DNA of 64,000 nt from Raphanus sativus (lineage: Eukaryota > Streptophyta > Magnoliopsida > Brassicales > Brassicaceae), in the NCBI RefSeq assembly GCF_000801105.2, contig NW_026615421.1, forward strand, positions 1 through 64,000. Reading direction: 5' to 3'. Numbering within the stretch: the first letter of the stretch is position 1; each line of letters begins with the position of its first letter. The notes beneath the pieces are model-generated. The model had not been told where the DNA came from. It made no database searches and worked only from the letters and a program-made list of their open reading frames with translations. Positions 11,325-21,137 of the stretch are shown in pieces. A program made the translations under genes and the position numbers.

Positions 11325-13059
11325 TGATAGTGCTCAAATTACCCAGTAGAGCTTACTCTCTCAAATAAGAGGTACAGCTGTAGTACTTAGGGATCGAATC
11401 ACGAGGAGCTAGGGAACCAATTAAATAAAATCTACTAATCAATCCTAGGCAAGGTTGGTTTATATGATGGAAATAAAAGTAACAATTCCTAAAATGAGCA
11501 AGGTAGTTGCTCTAACTAACAATATGATAGGTTGTTTAAATGTGATAAAGAGTGCTAGACATAGGGATTCTATTCAATAATGGAGATTATAATCTCTATA
11601 AATGCTTTAACAAGTTGCTTGCATGATACTATAGATCTCAGCCGCCTAACTCAAGTGAAGTATCACTGGTTAAATAATCTAGATCTCTGGAGGGATATCG
11701 ATCGACGGCTTCTAGATCTGCCTAGGCACAAGCCGAATATGAACACAAGGTCTCAAAGAGGAGTTGTCGCTCTTCTCAACGGGAGACAAGCAAGTTCAAA
11801 TGGATAATTCAAGATTATCAAAGATCCTAGTGATCTATGTTCTAGTTAGCTAATCTAAAACAAGCATAGGGTGCAATCCATCTGATGAGTACCACAACTT
11901 AGCAATTATAGTTTGGGGCTAATCCCACAAACCTATTTGAACCCTAGATCTAACAAGTAGACTACTCAGACATAGCTAAGCAATTCATAACAATAGATAG
12001 ATGAAAGAATAGCATATATAGAATAAAGTAGAAATACAAAAGGAGATGAGAAATCTCTCCAATCTCTCAAAACAAATGAAACTCTAGTCTCTCTTTCACA
12101 CTCTCTGCTCTTGAGGGTTGTCAACTGTCGTATGTTGGCACAGAAAAAGAGTCGATCGATATCCTTTTGAGATATCGATCGATACACCTTTCGCTCGGCG
12201 ATCGATTCACTTGTCGGGATATCGATCGACGCTTCTAGATATGCCTAAGCGCGAGCCGATAATGAACACTAGGTCTCAAAGAGGGCTGTCGCTCTTCTCA
12301 ACGGGAGACAAGCTAGCTCAAATGGATAATTCAAGATAATCAAAGATCCTAGTGATCTATATTCTAGTTAGCTAATCTAGAACAAGCATAGGGTGCAATC
12401 CATTTGATGAGTACCACAACTTAGCAATTATAGTTTGGGGCTAATCCCACCAACTTATTTAAACCCTAGATCTAACAAGTAGATTACTCAGACATAGGTA
12501 AGCAATTCATGACAATGGATAGATGAAAGAATTGCATAGATAGAAATAAGTAGAAATACAAAAGGAGATGAGAAATCTCTCAAATCTCTCAAAACAATAT
12601 AAAACTCTAGTCTCTCTCTCACACTCTCTGCTTTTCTCTTGAGTTGTCAAAAGCTTGCTTCTTTCGAAGTTGCCGTCAAAAAACACTTAGCAGGAATATT
12701 TAAGCATTTCCATTAGGTTAAAAACTTGTCAGGGGCAATCTCGTAATTTGGTGAAGTCTTGGTGAAGTTGTCTAGGTGATGTGTATCGATCGATTATAAT
12801 CTTCTAGTGTGCGGATCTTCTCAGCTACATCGATCGACAACTCTGGATCGATTATAATCGAAATGTTGACTTCCGACTTGGTCTTGAATGGTCAACTCGG
12901 TTATATCATCTCTTGTACTCCAAAATGCTCCAAAACATCACTTTCTCACGAAATGCTCCTGAACCTGAAAACATACCTAACAGGCTAGAAAACAGATTAA
13001 ATATATAATAAAATACTAGTATACCATGGTTAAAAATGGGTAAAATCCATGGTATAGCA
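11325..13059 (-). repeat. LTR2, hybrid LTR shared by units A and B
   Basis: About 1.74 kb, longer than LTR1, LTR4 and LTR5 because it holds a partial tandem duplication. The left block (11325 to about 12120) matches LTR4-type markers (gggatatcgatcgacgg without the gtcgtatgttg segment, catagctaagcaattcataac, aaacaaat, gagggttgtcaa). The right block (from about 12123) matches LTR1-type markers (gtcgtatgttgg, cataggtaagcaattcatgac, acaatataaaa). The junction reads ggttgtcaactgtcgtatg. LTR3 has the same structure and junction. Confidence 0.85.
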
Positions 13060-14411
13060 ACTCCCCCAGACTTACTTCTTTGCTTGTCCTCAAGCAAAAA
13101 CAGTAGTCCTTGGAAAAGGTTTGAAAACAACAGGAACTCAAAGATTCAAAATATTGAAGTCTTCACTCTATGGGTTTACAATCAATGTCTAAACATCCTA
13201 ATCACAGAAGTTCATTATGCCTTATCTTAATTTAGCAACCAAACTCATCTAGTCAACAACTTAGCAAATCTCATCTGACATTTCCTTCTACCAACCTTAT
13301 TTCTTAACATAAAATAAAAGTTCAGGCTTTACCTTGGGAGTATCGATCAAAGGACACATGGATTCAACTCCAACAAGTATCTGAACATACAGGTAGTCTT
13401 CTCTGATACCTTTCTCCCCTCATCTCTCTTCTCTGAATCTCTGTTTAGTTTCAATTTCAACAGGTTTCGATGCCACAAAGGTCATCTAATCCATCTCATT
13501 GACATTTGCATTGTAACTCATACATTTTTGACAAAGTATAGCGAATAATGGGGTCTTTGGTAATTTACCTATCCCTCGTTTCCACAACATGTCATCTATT
13601 TAGAATACTGGGGTCGCAGGAGACACTCCTACCCCTCTGCCTCTCAAGAAATCATTTCAATCTTTTATAACATAAACTTGGATCTCGAGACGCTGAAGAG
13701 AGAGAAGGAAGGGAACCAGAAACACACACACTTTTTACCTTCCAGACTTGTAGGAGGATTCCGATCCAGTGGTTTCCAAGCCCCAAGACAAGCAAATAAG
13801 TCAGTATTAGTGTTGGAGATCAGCTTTGGTTCCTTCAAACAATCTTAGCTAGTGAATATAGGTGACAGGTTGATCAACTTTAGCATCTTTAGTACTATCT
13901 GCAATCAGTACTCTAGAATGGTGGTAAAGAGTGGTCAGACAATCAAATATAAATCTATATCAATGTTCCTATTTAATACTTATGCGAAAAATAATTTTGA
14001 AAAACAATTTGAATAAAAACCAAAATAAAACACATATTAGTAAACTCCCCCCAGACTTAAATAACACTGTCCCATTGTAACACAGCCGGTGGTGAGGTAA
14101 ATAAAGCATAATTAATAAATATAACAAGTTAGAATGAATAAACCTGATCGACAAGGTGTCAATCGATTCGTAGTGGTGTACGTCGATCGTTAGTAATGGT
14201 CGTGTGGTGTCGAGCGATATGAATGGTGAATGTCGATCGATAGAATCATCATTCTACTTGGATCTAATAAAAACTGCAAAATAAATCCGAAAAAAAGCAA
14301 AAATGAAAAATAAAATAAGGTAAAGAAAAATAAAAGAAAACCTAATAGTGGGTTGCCTCCCACTCAGCGCTTTGTTATAGTCATTTAGCTTGACTGTGGT
14401 AGGTGAGTGAC
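13060..14411 (-). other. Unit B 3' non-coding region
   Basis: Polypurine tract next to LTR2 at 13060-13071 (minus GTCTGGGGGAGT), second tract at 14044-14056 (minus GTCTGGGGGGAGT), hairpin AGTGGG-ttgcct-CCCACT at 14347-14364. This is the clean reference for the region, since the foldback element found in unit A is absent. No coding signal. Confidence 0.7.
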
Positions 14412-16391
14412 TCATGGGGTGCAGTGGGGGTTGTTGTTTGCTGGTGGGCAAACATTTCCCTCATCTTTGGACTCAGCAGCAGTGAAGCTTCTTGTGGCAT
14501 CATCTGAGCATGTCCTTGTAGGATATATCTTTGCTAAATTTGCTTTGATGACTTGCAACCTTCTGACCAAATCTTCTGTGTCTAAATGATGCTGATAGAA
14601 ATCAAATCTTGAATGCTCAGGTAGTTCTTCATGTTGTTCTTTTTCGTGCTGGTCTTGAATCTGTTGATCTTGATCTGACAAGGATTCGATGTCGATCGAT
14701 GCTACAACTTGTGCGTCGGTCGTTTCGCTGGGATCTATGTCGGTCGACTTAGTATCAACTGTGTCGATCGATTCTGAACGTTGGCCTTGGTACTCAAGAT
14801 TTCTCTGCATACTGCGTATCTCATTATTCAAGAGACCAGTAGCTCTGCAAAGGTTGGTCACTCTTTCGTTGAGACTGTCGTCAATGTCATCACTTCTTTC
14901 GTTGAGTCTTTTCTCCATAGAATTCATAGCTTCGTACAGCTCATCTTTGATCTTATCAACTTCTGCCGTAGTGCATGCTCTCTTCGCTGGTGATGGCTCG
15001 GTCTCGATCGATATTGGTCTAGGCCTGTCGATCGATGTTGCGTTTCTGTCACGAAGACCAAGATGATCTTGAACTATGCTCAAGTCTTGTTGTATCTCAT
15101 TCAGCTGCTGTGACAGTGTGTCCTGGAATCGCAGGATAGGTGAACTGAAATTTTCATGCTTCTTCACGTATGCTTTCATCCTATCTTCCAGATCTGCGAA
15201 TCTTTTGTTGATCGACGATGAAGATTGTGTGTCGATCGATGGAAAAGTAGCATTCTTAGCTTGATCTTGCTTGCGAATTGATGCTAGCTCTTTTTGTAGA
15301 AGATCGATCCTCTTGCTTAACCATTCGACATTGTTGTTGAGAGCGCTGTAGACGTCTCCAATCCGTGTATTGATGTAAGCAACCTCCCATTCATCTTTCT
15401 TAGGTGAAGAACATTCTGGTCGGTCCATGGATGTAGTCTTGCCGATGTCGATCGATGGTACAGGTACTCTGTCGGTCGATACTGGTGGCGTAGCCTCTTT
15501 CTCAAGCATGGTCAATATGTTTCCAAGCTCCACTCTTATCTCACCCATATCATTCTGGAAGTTCTTGTAACTGACATCCAAAGGCTGGAAAGTGTCTTCC
15601 ACCAATGTGTGCATCTTTGCCTCAAGGTGTGCCTGAGCTCTCCATACATCAGTCACCATATCATCTATCTCCTCTCTACTGTAGGGTACTGGTGGTGGTA
15701 TGTATGCATGGTAAGGCCGTGTGTGTACTGGAAGGCGTAAGCAACCTCTGTGAAAAAGGGATGCTCTATCCAGAATTCTTTTTACTTGCTCCTTGGTAAC
15801 ATGGATGATTTCACCATCAACTCCTCTAGGATAGCCAAACTCATCTCTGTAGACACCATATTCATCCTTAGCTTCCCATTTGAATCTCCTGGATCCATCA
15901 GTATTGAAGGCACGTCGTCCAAACTCCAATTGTCTGTCGGGCGATCTGACTCTTGGTCTTTTGATCGATCCGGGATATCCGCCGTCGATCGATGGTGTTG
16001 AAATGATGTCGATCGATGGTGAAATTTTAGGTTGACTGAAGCGTTGAGGAACTGTATCCTCCCTTGTGTTGGTGTTGTGGTTGTCCTGGATTTGAGCTAG
16101 GATGTCTGGATGGCTACGTTGCTGTGTGAACAGGTTTTCTGGTCCATTAGCAACTTGGAGGATGTCTGCTATGTCTTCTCTGGTTATGTGCAGAACTCTT
16201 CCATCCATTGCTCTTGCATAGCCATATGTGTCCCTGAAAATTCCAAATTCATCAGGTGTTAGTGAAACGTTCCTGATATCATAAGGTTCATGAGATCGAG
16301 GTTGAGCTCTGTTGAAGGCGTCGATCGATGGTGGTGTGGTGGTGGCGATCGATGGTGCACGTCTAGCTGCACGGTTGGATCGATTGTACAA
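14412..16391 (-). CDS. ORF2, uncharacterised SID-rich coiled-coil protein (intact)
   Basis: Intact 659-aa ORF in the place where pol would lie. I do not recognise a family. Residues 47-78 (DEFGIFRDTYGYARAMDG...) and 176-207 (DEYGVYRDEFGYPRGVDG...) are copies of one 32-residue motif, identical at 15 positions and mostly conservative elsewhere. S-I-D tripeptides recur throughout. Residues from about 225 to 600 are charged and heptad-like (for example LEDRMKAYVKKHENF, SQQLNEIQQDLSIVQDHL), suggesting a long coiled coil. SPAKRACTT is a weak nuclear-signal candidate. There is no signal peptide, membrane segment, zinc finger or enzyme motif, so it does not look like an envelope-type ORF. The same ORF is present, damaged, in units A, C, D and E. 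Start chosen at the ATG shared by A, B and C. Inferred role: an element-encoded structural or packaging protein. Confidence 0.75.
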   Translation of the reverse strand: MYNRSNRAARRAPSIATTTPPSIDAFNRAQPRSHEPYDIRNVSLTPDEFGIFRDTYGYARAMDGRVLHITREDIADILQVANGPENLFTQQRSHPDILAQIQDNHNTNTREDTVPQRFSQPKISPSIDIISTPSIDGGYPGSIKRPRVRSPDRQLEFGRRAFNTDGSRRFKWEAKDEYGVYRDEFGYPRGVDGEIIHVTKEQVKRILDRASLFHRGCLRLPVHTRPYHAYIPPPVPYSREEIDDMVTDVWRAQAHLEAKMHTLVEDTFQPLDVSYKNFQNDMGEIRVELGNILTMLEKEATPPVSTDRVPVPSIDIGKTTSMDRPECSSPKKDEWEVAYINTRIGDVYSALNNNVEWLSKRIDLLQKELASIRKQDQAKNATFPSIDTQSSSSINKRFADLEDRMKAYVKKHENFSSPILRFQDTLSQQLNEIQQDLSIVQDHLGLRDRNATSIDRPRPISIETEPSPAKRACTTAEVDKIKDELYEAMNSMEKRLNERSDDIDDSLNERVTNLCRATGLLNNEIRSMQRNLEYQGQRSESIDTVDTKSTDIDPSETTDAQVVASIDIESLSDQDQQIQDQHEKEQHEELPEHSRFDFYQHHLDTEDLVRRLQVIKANLAKIYPTRTCSDDATRSFTAAESKDEGNVCPPANNNPHCTP

Positions 16392-16525
16392 GTTGTTGCA
16401 GTCCTACATTGATAGGTTTCTGAATGCTGGAAGCTGCTGGGTAGAAGGTGAAAAGTTTTGAATTTTTGTTGCTTGAGTTGTCGACCTTTATACCCATGTG
16501 TTGCCCTAATCGTTGAAATTCCGAT

Positions 16526-16530
16526 GTTGT
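16526..16530. repeat. Target site duplication of Tat element, left
   Basis: gttgt directly left of the LTR, matched at 25220-25224. Removing the insertion and one copy restores the sequence seen in units A and C (gaaattccgattttgtcctt), apart from one base. Confidence 0.95.
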
Positions 16531-17356
16531 TGTGGGAACCGAAATTCGCACTGTCGATTTTAGTTAAGTTAAAACGTAGGAAAACTAAGTTGACCTAGTT
16601 TTCCCCGAGGATCCCGGCTATCTGCTGGGCCACGCACGACAAAGTTAAAACAAGTCTAATTCGAGAATAAATGCGTAAAATAAATAGAGCAAAAAGAAAG
16701 AATCTTATTTCCGAATATGCGGAGAACGTTTGGACAACAGGTCGAGATCTCGGCCACGAGAGCTGTCGATCGTCGCTAGTCTTAGAACCTAGATCTAACC
16801 TAGTTGAGTCGCAGCTCCCTAAAAAAGGAAATAAGCGCCTAAGTTCTAAATTGCTCTGGAGTAGTTTCTTTCTTCTGATTTCGGATCCCCCTTCCTCTGC
16901 TCCTAGCATTGCTTATATACTCCCATATGACGGTCTATCCTTGGTGGGCTGAGTCTGCCGTGGGCTGGACTTTTTCCATTTTCGTCGGCTTTCGTGTTTA
17001 TCGGGAAAGTTGACATTTATCTTTTCGGAAAGTTGACATTTATCTTTTCGGAAGTTTATCATTTATCTTGTCATGCGAAGATAATTGTAAACCGTCGCAC
17101 CTATCCCTTTAGAAAATCGTAAACTGGTCGTCCGATCGGAGTTGGTCCCTTTCGGGCCGTATTCCGGGCTTCCGCTGTTTTTCTACGATTTCTCTGAAAG
17201 GATGCTCCTACTTGGATGTCGAGTCTTTCGGAAGATCTTCGATCCATTGCTGAGGTGAATGGTGTTGTACGATAACCATCACCGTTTTATACGAAGTCTT
17301 CCTATCCGTTGACGTCTTAGGGGTTTTCAGAAATCCCGGAGCAGAAAAAGGAGTTT

Positions 17357-17364
17357 TATTTATA
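17357..17364 (-). promoter_or_regulatory. TATA-like box in Tat LTR (left copy)
   Basis: Minus strand TATAAATA, just downstream of the GC-rich minisatellite in the direction of transcription. Transcription would start some 30 bases further on. The same box is at 24475-24482 in the right (5') LTR, which is the copy expected to drive the element. Confidence 0.6.
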
Positions 17365-17430
17365 AGGACTCGGAAAGTCGTGAAATACGGATTTCTGGCG
17401 ACTCGGAGGCTTGGAACTTATGCACGAAGA

Positions 17431-17868
17431 CTAGCCGTCCGACGACCCGAGCGAGCACGGGGCTAGCCGCCCGGCGACCACGGCCAGCACGGGCGCTAGC
17501 CGCCGGCGGCCAAGGCCAGCACGGGGCTAGCCGCCCGGCGGCCACGGCCAGCACGGGCGCTAGCCGCCGGCGGCCACGGCCAGCACGGGGCTAACCGCCC
17601 GGCGGCCACGGCCAGCACGGGCGCTAGCCGCCGGCGGCCACGGCCAGCACGGGGCTAGCCGCCCGGCGGCCACGGCCAGCACGGGCGCTAGCCGCCGGCG
17701 GCCACGGCCAGCACGGGGCTAGCCGCCGGCGGCCACGGCCAGCACGGGCGCTAGCCGCCGCCGGCCACGGCCAGCACGGGGCTAGCCGCCCGGCGGCCAC
17801 GGCCAACACGGGCGCTAGCCGCCGGCGGCCACGGCCAGCACGGGGCTAGCCGCCCGGCGGCCACGGCC
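17431..17868. repeat. GC-rich minisatellite in U3 of Tat LTR (left)
   Basis: Tandem array of an approximately 64-bp unit made of two related 32-bp halves. One half has cagcacggggctagccgccc, the other cagcacgggcgctagccgcc. It is extremely GC-rich against AT-rich surroundings and full of CpG and palindromic pieces. ORFs across it are low-complexity Ala/Arg/Pro strings and are not genes. Confidence 0.9.
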
Positions 17869-18106
17869 ACGTCTGGTGTTGGCTGCTCGGTTCCTTCGGC
17901 GCGTTTGCGTTTTTAGTTTTCCGTAGGTTTTTTCCTTGTGTAGAAAATGTTTCTAGCAGTTGATTTCGAGACGATGAATCTCAAACTTAATTTTTTCTTA
18001 AGGTTTCTCGATTAACAATTAGTCTCTCGAGGTTGCTTTAACATTTTTCATGTTTTTCCGAGATTTTCGGACATCGATTTCGTCTTGACCGATTTTGACC
18101 CCAACA

Positions 18107-18121
18107 GTTAGCCCCCCAGCT
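18107..18121 (-). other. Polypurine tract of Tat element
   Basis: The plus strand reads gttagccccccagct directly after the left LTR, giving minus AGCTGGGGGGCTAAC before the LTR start TGTTGGGG. This places the 3' LTR on the left and the element on the minus strand. Confidence 0.85.
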
Positions 18122-18228
18122 AGTTAGGAGCCGTAGGGTTCGTAGGTCCTAGCTTGCGGTATGGTTCATGAGGAAAGTATGGAGATGAAATCGTGCCGAA
18201 GGTCGGGGTAAATAGTAAAACCTTTGCC

Positions 18229-18235
18229 TATAAAG
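18229..18235 (+). promoter_or_regulatory. TATA box for the Tat antisense ORF
   Basis: TATAAAG in the context tttgcctataaagacttg, 96 bases before the ATG at 18325. It is followed by a C/T-rich leader (ctctctcttgcaaattctctctctg), typical of a plant core promoter and 5' untranslated region. It would drive transcription opposite to the element. Confidence 0.6.
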
Positions 18236-18324
18236 ACTTGTGAATTCTTTACCATTCTTACTTCACCCAAGATTCTCAAGTTAATCTCTCTCTTGCAAAT
18301 TCTCTCTCTGCTTTCAAGAAAAGA

Positions 18325-19506
18325 ATGACTTTAAGATCAAAAACCTCGAGGAGGCAGTCTCACTCGTCCTCGGATAGTTTTCACGCTGAGGAAGAGAATC
18401 CGAAGCCCGAGGTTTCTGAGATCAACAGGAGCGCGTACTGCGACGCCGTCTTTGGCACTGATGCTCCCCTTCCCGTGATCCCGATTCCCCGGCGACCTCT
18501 GAGGGCGCGTGGAGAAATTGACTCACCGAGCGAAGTATCCCCCGAGTATCTCGAAACTCTTCGAGAGTTTTATGGGGTTCCGGAGGGAGTCGTGTTTCGC
18601 ATTCCCCGCGGGAATGAGAGTTCGGAGCATCCTCCGGAAGGTTACTTTACTTGTTACGAGGCGTTCTTGACGCAATGCCGACTGTGGTTCCCAATCCCTG
18701 GGGTCATTGTTCAGGCTCTTGACCGTTTTGGAACCGCAATCAGCCAGCTGAACGTTTCAGCTTTAGAGAGCTGGCTCGGCGTTGTGATTCTGAGTTACGA
18801 GTTAGGGATAGACCTTAGCCCTGCCGATTTCGAAGGGTTATGGAACTCCAAGGCGACGAGCATCAATGGAGTTTACTCCATGAAGGCGAGGACCAACTTT
18901 TCGGTAATCAATGGAGTCACCTCGCACGCCAAGGATTATGTTGATCGTTTCTTTTTTGTGAGGATAGACGGAGAGTCTGTTGAGGAAGGCTTTCTCCACC
19001 TATTCCCGACGGACTGGTTGTACCAGCGAGGTAAGATTATCGCAATCCCTCTTTTAGAATTCGAAAGGCGAGTACTGAACGTGCGTTTTTTTTTTTTAGA
19101 GAATAGGTGTCTCGCGCATGTTCCTTCCGATCTTTCGGTCAGGAGGGATCTTTTTAGGTCGAGGCCTTGTTCCTGGAATTCCTTTACTCTCGACCGGATT
19201 CGAGGGGCGGTCGCGCTTCACCGATCACTAGGTGGTACACGTCCCTGCGTCAACGATAGGTCCTACGTTTTTTCCCCTTTAAGGCAGAGGCGGAGACCTC
19301 GCAAAGATAAAGGGATCGCTTTTGGGACCTCGTCGGGAGATGGCGCGACGCCGAGATATGATCCTGGCTTTACCTCAGAGAATCGGGATGTTCCTCCCCC
19401 GGGTGACTTCTTTGACGAACTCCCTCCGGCGTTTTCCCGTAACGAGTCTTTGGACAACGAGGAGAGGGACAAGGTGACTGCGGAGGGTGCTCGCTTGGTC
19501 AACGAG
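18325..19506 (+). CDS. Tat antisense ORF, exon 1 (gypsy-associated plant transposon protein)
   Basis: 394 codons from MTLRSKTSRRQSHS to LVNE. The region from about residue 90 to 250 (FYGVPEGVVFRIPRG, then CRLWFPIPGVIVQALDRFG, then LSYELGIDLSPADFEGLW) resembles the 'putative gypsy type transposon' family that I recall as Pfam Transposase_28. That family occurs as an extra antisense ORF in Tat-lineage elements. Reading on past 19506 meets a stop after VCF. A donor (GAG|GTTTGT) and an acceptor (TTTGCAG|GCC) join it in phase to exon 2, for a protein of about 583 aa. It has its own TATA box and leader. Molecular function unknown; a role in countering silencing or in transmission is only speculation. 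Confidence 0.8.
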
Positions 19507-19568
19507 GTTTGTTTTTGAAGCTTGAGTAACTCCACTTTTCTTTTTATTTGACCTCGGCTTCTTTGCAG
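19507..19568 (+). other. Predicted 62-bp intron of the Tat antisense ORF
   Basis: Starts gtttgttttt, T-rich throughout, ends cttctttgcag. Phase 0. Short for a plant intron but within the known range. Removing it fuses two long open frames whose codon use is alike. Confidence 0.65.
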
Positions 19569-20138
19569 GCCGTGAGAGTGTGGAATGCATCGATCGATGG
19601 GAGTTTCCGCACTGCCCGGCTGGCCCGTTTCAAAGCGGAGGAAACGGAAAGGGAATTTGCTAAGTATCGGTTGGAGGTGGAGGAGCAAAATCGCCGGCAA
19701 GCCAAGGTCCAGGCTCGAGCCCTCGCTCGTGCGGAAAGGAGCGGACGGAGAAGAGCTGCCGCCGAGATGAACCGAAGGGCCGAAATTTTTTCTACTGAGT
19801 TCGAAGCGTACAAAGAGGCTCAGGAATTTGTAGGTGATTTTCGCGAGTGCCGTGGTTCGGTCGGTACCCTCAGCAAGATGCAGCGTGAGGGCTTCTCTTT
19901 TTCCGGCGAACTTGCCACGATGGATGGCTCGATGAGGATATGTGCCAGCGCCGAATCCTTTGTTCCTCCGATTGAAGGGAGAATTCGAGAACTGTGGAAT
20001 CCTATCCAAGTCTCGGAGGATACGGCGGATGTAGGCGAGGGTTCAAACGCAGGCGACGGGGGTGAGGAGGTCGACCAGCCTGATTCTTCATTCGGAATAT
20101 CTTTAACCGACTGCTATGCATTTGATTATAATTTATGA
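19569..20138 (+). CDS. Tat antisense ORF, exon 2 (coiled-coil C-terminal part)
   Basis: 189 codons starting AVRVWNASIDGSFRTAR in phase with exon 1 and ending AFDYNL. Residues EETEREFAKYRLEVEEQNRR and those after are a strongly predicted coiled coil rich in Arg, Glu and Ala. The tail is acidic (EDTADVGEGSNAGDGGEEV). The open frame begins upstream at 19548, but those codons lie in the intron. Confidence 0.75.
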   Translation, partial: AVRVWNASIDGSFRTARLARFKAEETEREFAKYRLEVEEQNRRQAKVQARALARAERSGRRRAAAEMNRRAEIFSTEFEAYKEAQEFVGDFRECRGSVGTLSKMQREGFSFSGELATMDGSMRICASAESFVPPIEGRIRELWNPIQVSEDTADVGEGSNAGDGGEEVDQPDSSFGISLTDCYAFDYNL

Positions 20139-21137
20139 TAGGCCAAGTGTGGCCGTTTGTATGTATGTGTCGCGACCCCTAGGAGGTCGCGTGACTTTAT
20201 GTTTTTCGGGATCGACCGTTGGTGGCTTTCGAATCCCTGTTATAAGTGCCTTTTATGAATTATGCGTTTTGATTTATACTTTCGTCAAGTGTAGAGGGTT
20301 TGAATACGCGTAGTCACTTCGCATTCAATCTCTTTTTTTGTCGCTAGGTCCGTAGGTCACTTTGTAGCGAACGTTAGGTTTGTAAGCGATAAGAGGCAAA
20401 TTTTGGGATCTCGTATTCTGAATACTTATGCCTATGAGATGTCTTAGATACCAGCAAGGCCGGGTTTAGGGCAAGACCTAGGTCTACTTTCGGACTGAAG
20501 CTATGCGATGACAAATCGGCTTTCGTTTTGCTTGTTTGCGATTTTGACCTGACTCGTACCGTTCTAGAATCTGCGAAGTGCTTATCGGCTTATATGATTC
20601 GTTTGGGTACGAGTCGAGCTACTTCCTTTACGAAGAGCTAACCAAAATTTGGATTTTTTGTATAGCGCGCTATGATATCCTTGTCGGATGCAAAAGGACT
20701 TCATTGGAAGCCGGACTACGAATTTGATTGAGTGAAACGTTTCTATTTTCCCGTCGGGGCCAATCGACGGAAGCGAGTTTTAGAGTCGCGGATGGACTGT
20801 TTGGTGATATTTTTGAGTCGCGGATGGACTGTTTGGAGGAGAAAGGAAAATCAAGATTTTCTGGGAACTAACGACGTCTCGCGTTCCCAAAAGATATGAT
20901 TTTCGTTTTCCGTAACGTTCGTGCGTTTGAGTAAGCATTTGAAATAAAAAATTTTATTCATAATGTCGATTACATGAAAAGCGTTTTTGCGGGAGTACAA
21001 GGATATCTGTCCCTATCTTTTCCCCCCCCCCCTTTTGGTGAGGGGGATAGCTGAACTCGTCGGGTCGTGACGAGCTGCCTACGTACCTCTTGCGAGGATC
21101 AAGCCATCTCGTAGTTCTGTTTCTGTCACGGTTGTTA
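20139..21137. other. Tat non-coding interval between convergent ORFs
   Basis: About 1 kb without coding signal, between the end of the plus-strand antisense ORF and the end of the minus-strand protease frame. A full-length element would have pol here or next to it. Contents: a 22-bp direct repeat (gagtcgcggatggactgttt) near 20780-20840, an AATAAA on each strand at 20943-20958, and a C11 run at 21022-21032 that reads as a strong polypurine tract on the minus strand. Confidence 0.6.
20943..20958. terminator. Bidirectional poly(A) signal candidate
   Basis: The sequence aataaaaaattttatt carries AATAAA on the plus strand at 20943-20948 and on the minus strand at 20953-20958. It sits between two converging ORFs, so it could end both transcripts. 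It rests on sequence only. Confidence 0.4.

Larger units (their letters stand above)
2011..13059 (-). mobile_element. Athila-type unit A (non-autonomous)
   Basis: Minus-strand Ty3/Gypsy unit. Its 3' LTR is LTR1 and its 5' LTR is LTR2, which it shares with unit B. From 5' to 3' it holds the tRNA-Asp primer site, gag with one frameshift, a broken linker, the protease frame, the ORF2 relic, a 3' non-coding region and a polypurine tract. No reverse transcriptase or integrase sequence is visible. A palindromic foldback element sits in the 3' non-coding region. Confidence 0.82.
16531..18106 (-). repeat. Left LTR (3' LTR) of Tat element
   Basis: 1576 bp. The plus strand starts tgtgggaaccgaaattcgc and ends ttgaccccaaca, giving TG...CA on the minus strand. 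It holds a GC-rich minisatellite and, just downstream on the minus strand, a TATA-like box. It also has a 22-bp tandem repeat, aaagttgacatttatctttt, near 17005-17060. Confidence 0.95.

Noticed and set aside
14412..16391. ORF2 as the envelope-like ORF known from Athila elements
   Set aside because: No signal peptide, membrane helix or cysteine pattern. The protein is hydrophilic and coiled coil.
17360..17809. Ala/Arg-rich frames over the GC minisatellite in the Tat LTR
   Set aside because: Low-complexity translations of a 64-bp repeat, with copy number different in the other LTR.
19263..20009. 248-codon minus-strand frame opposite the Tat antisense ORF
   Set aside because: Shadow of the plus-strand two-exon gene, which has a promoter, intron and family resemblance. 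This frame has none.
20139..21137. Hidden reverse transcriptase or integrase in the Tat gap
   Set aside because: No long frame and no pol motif such as YxDD or HHCC seen on either strand in this interval.
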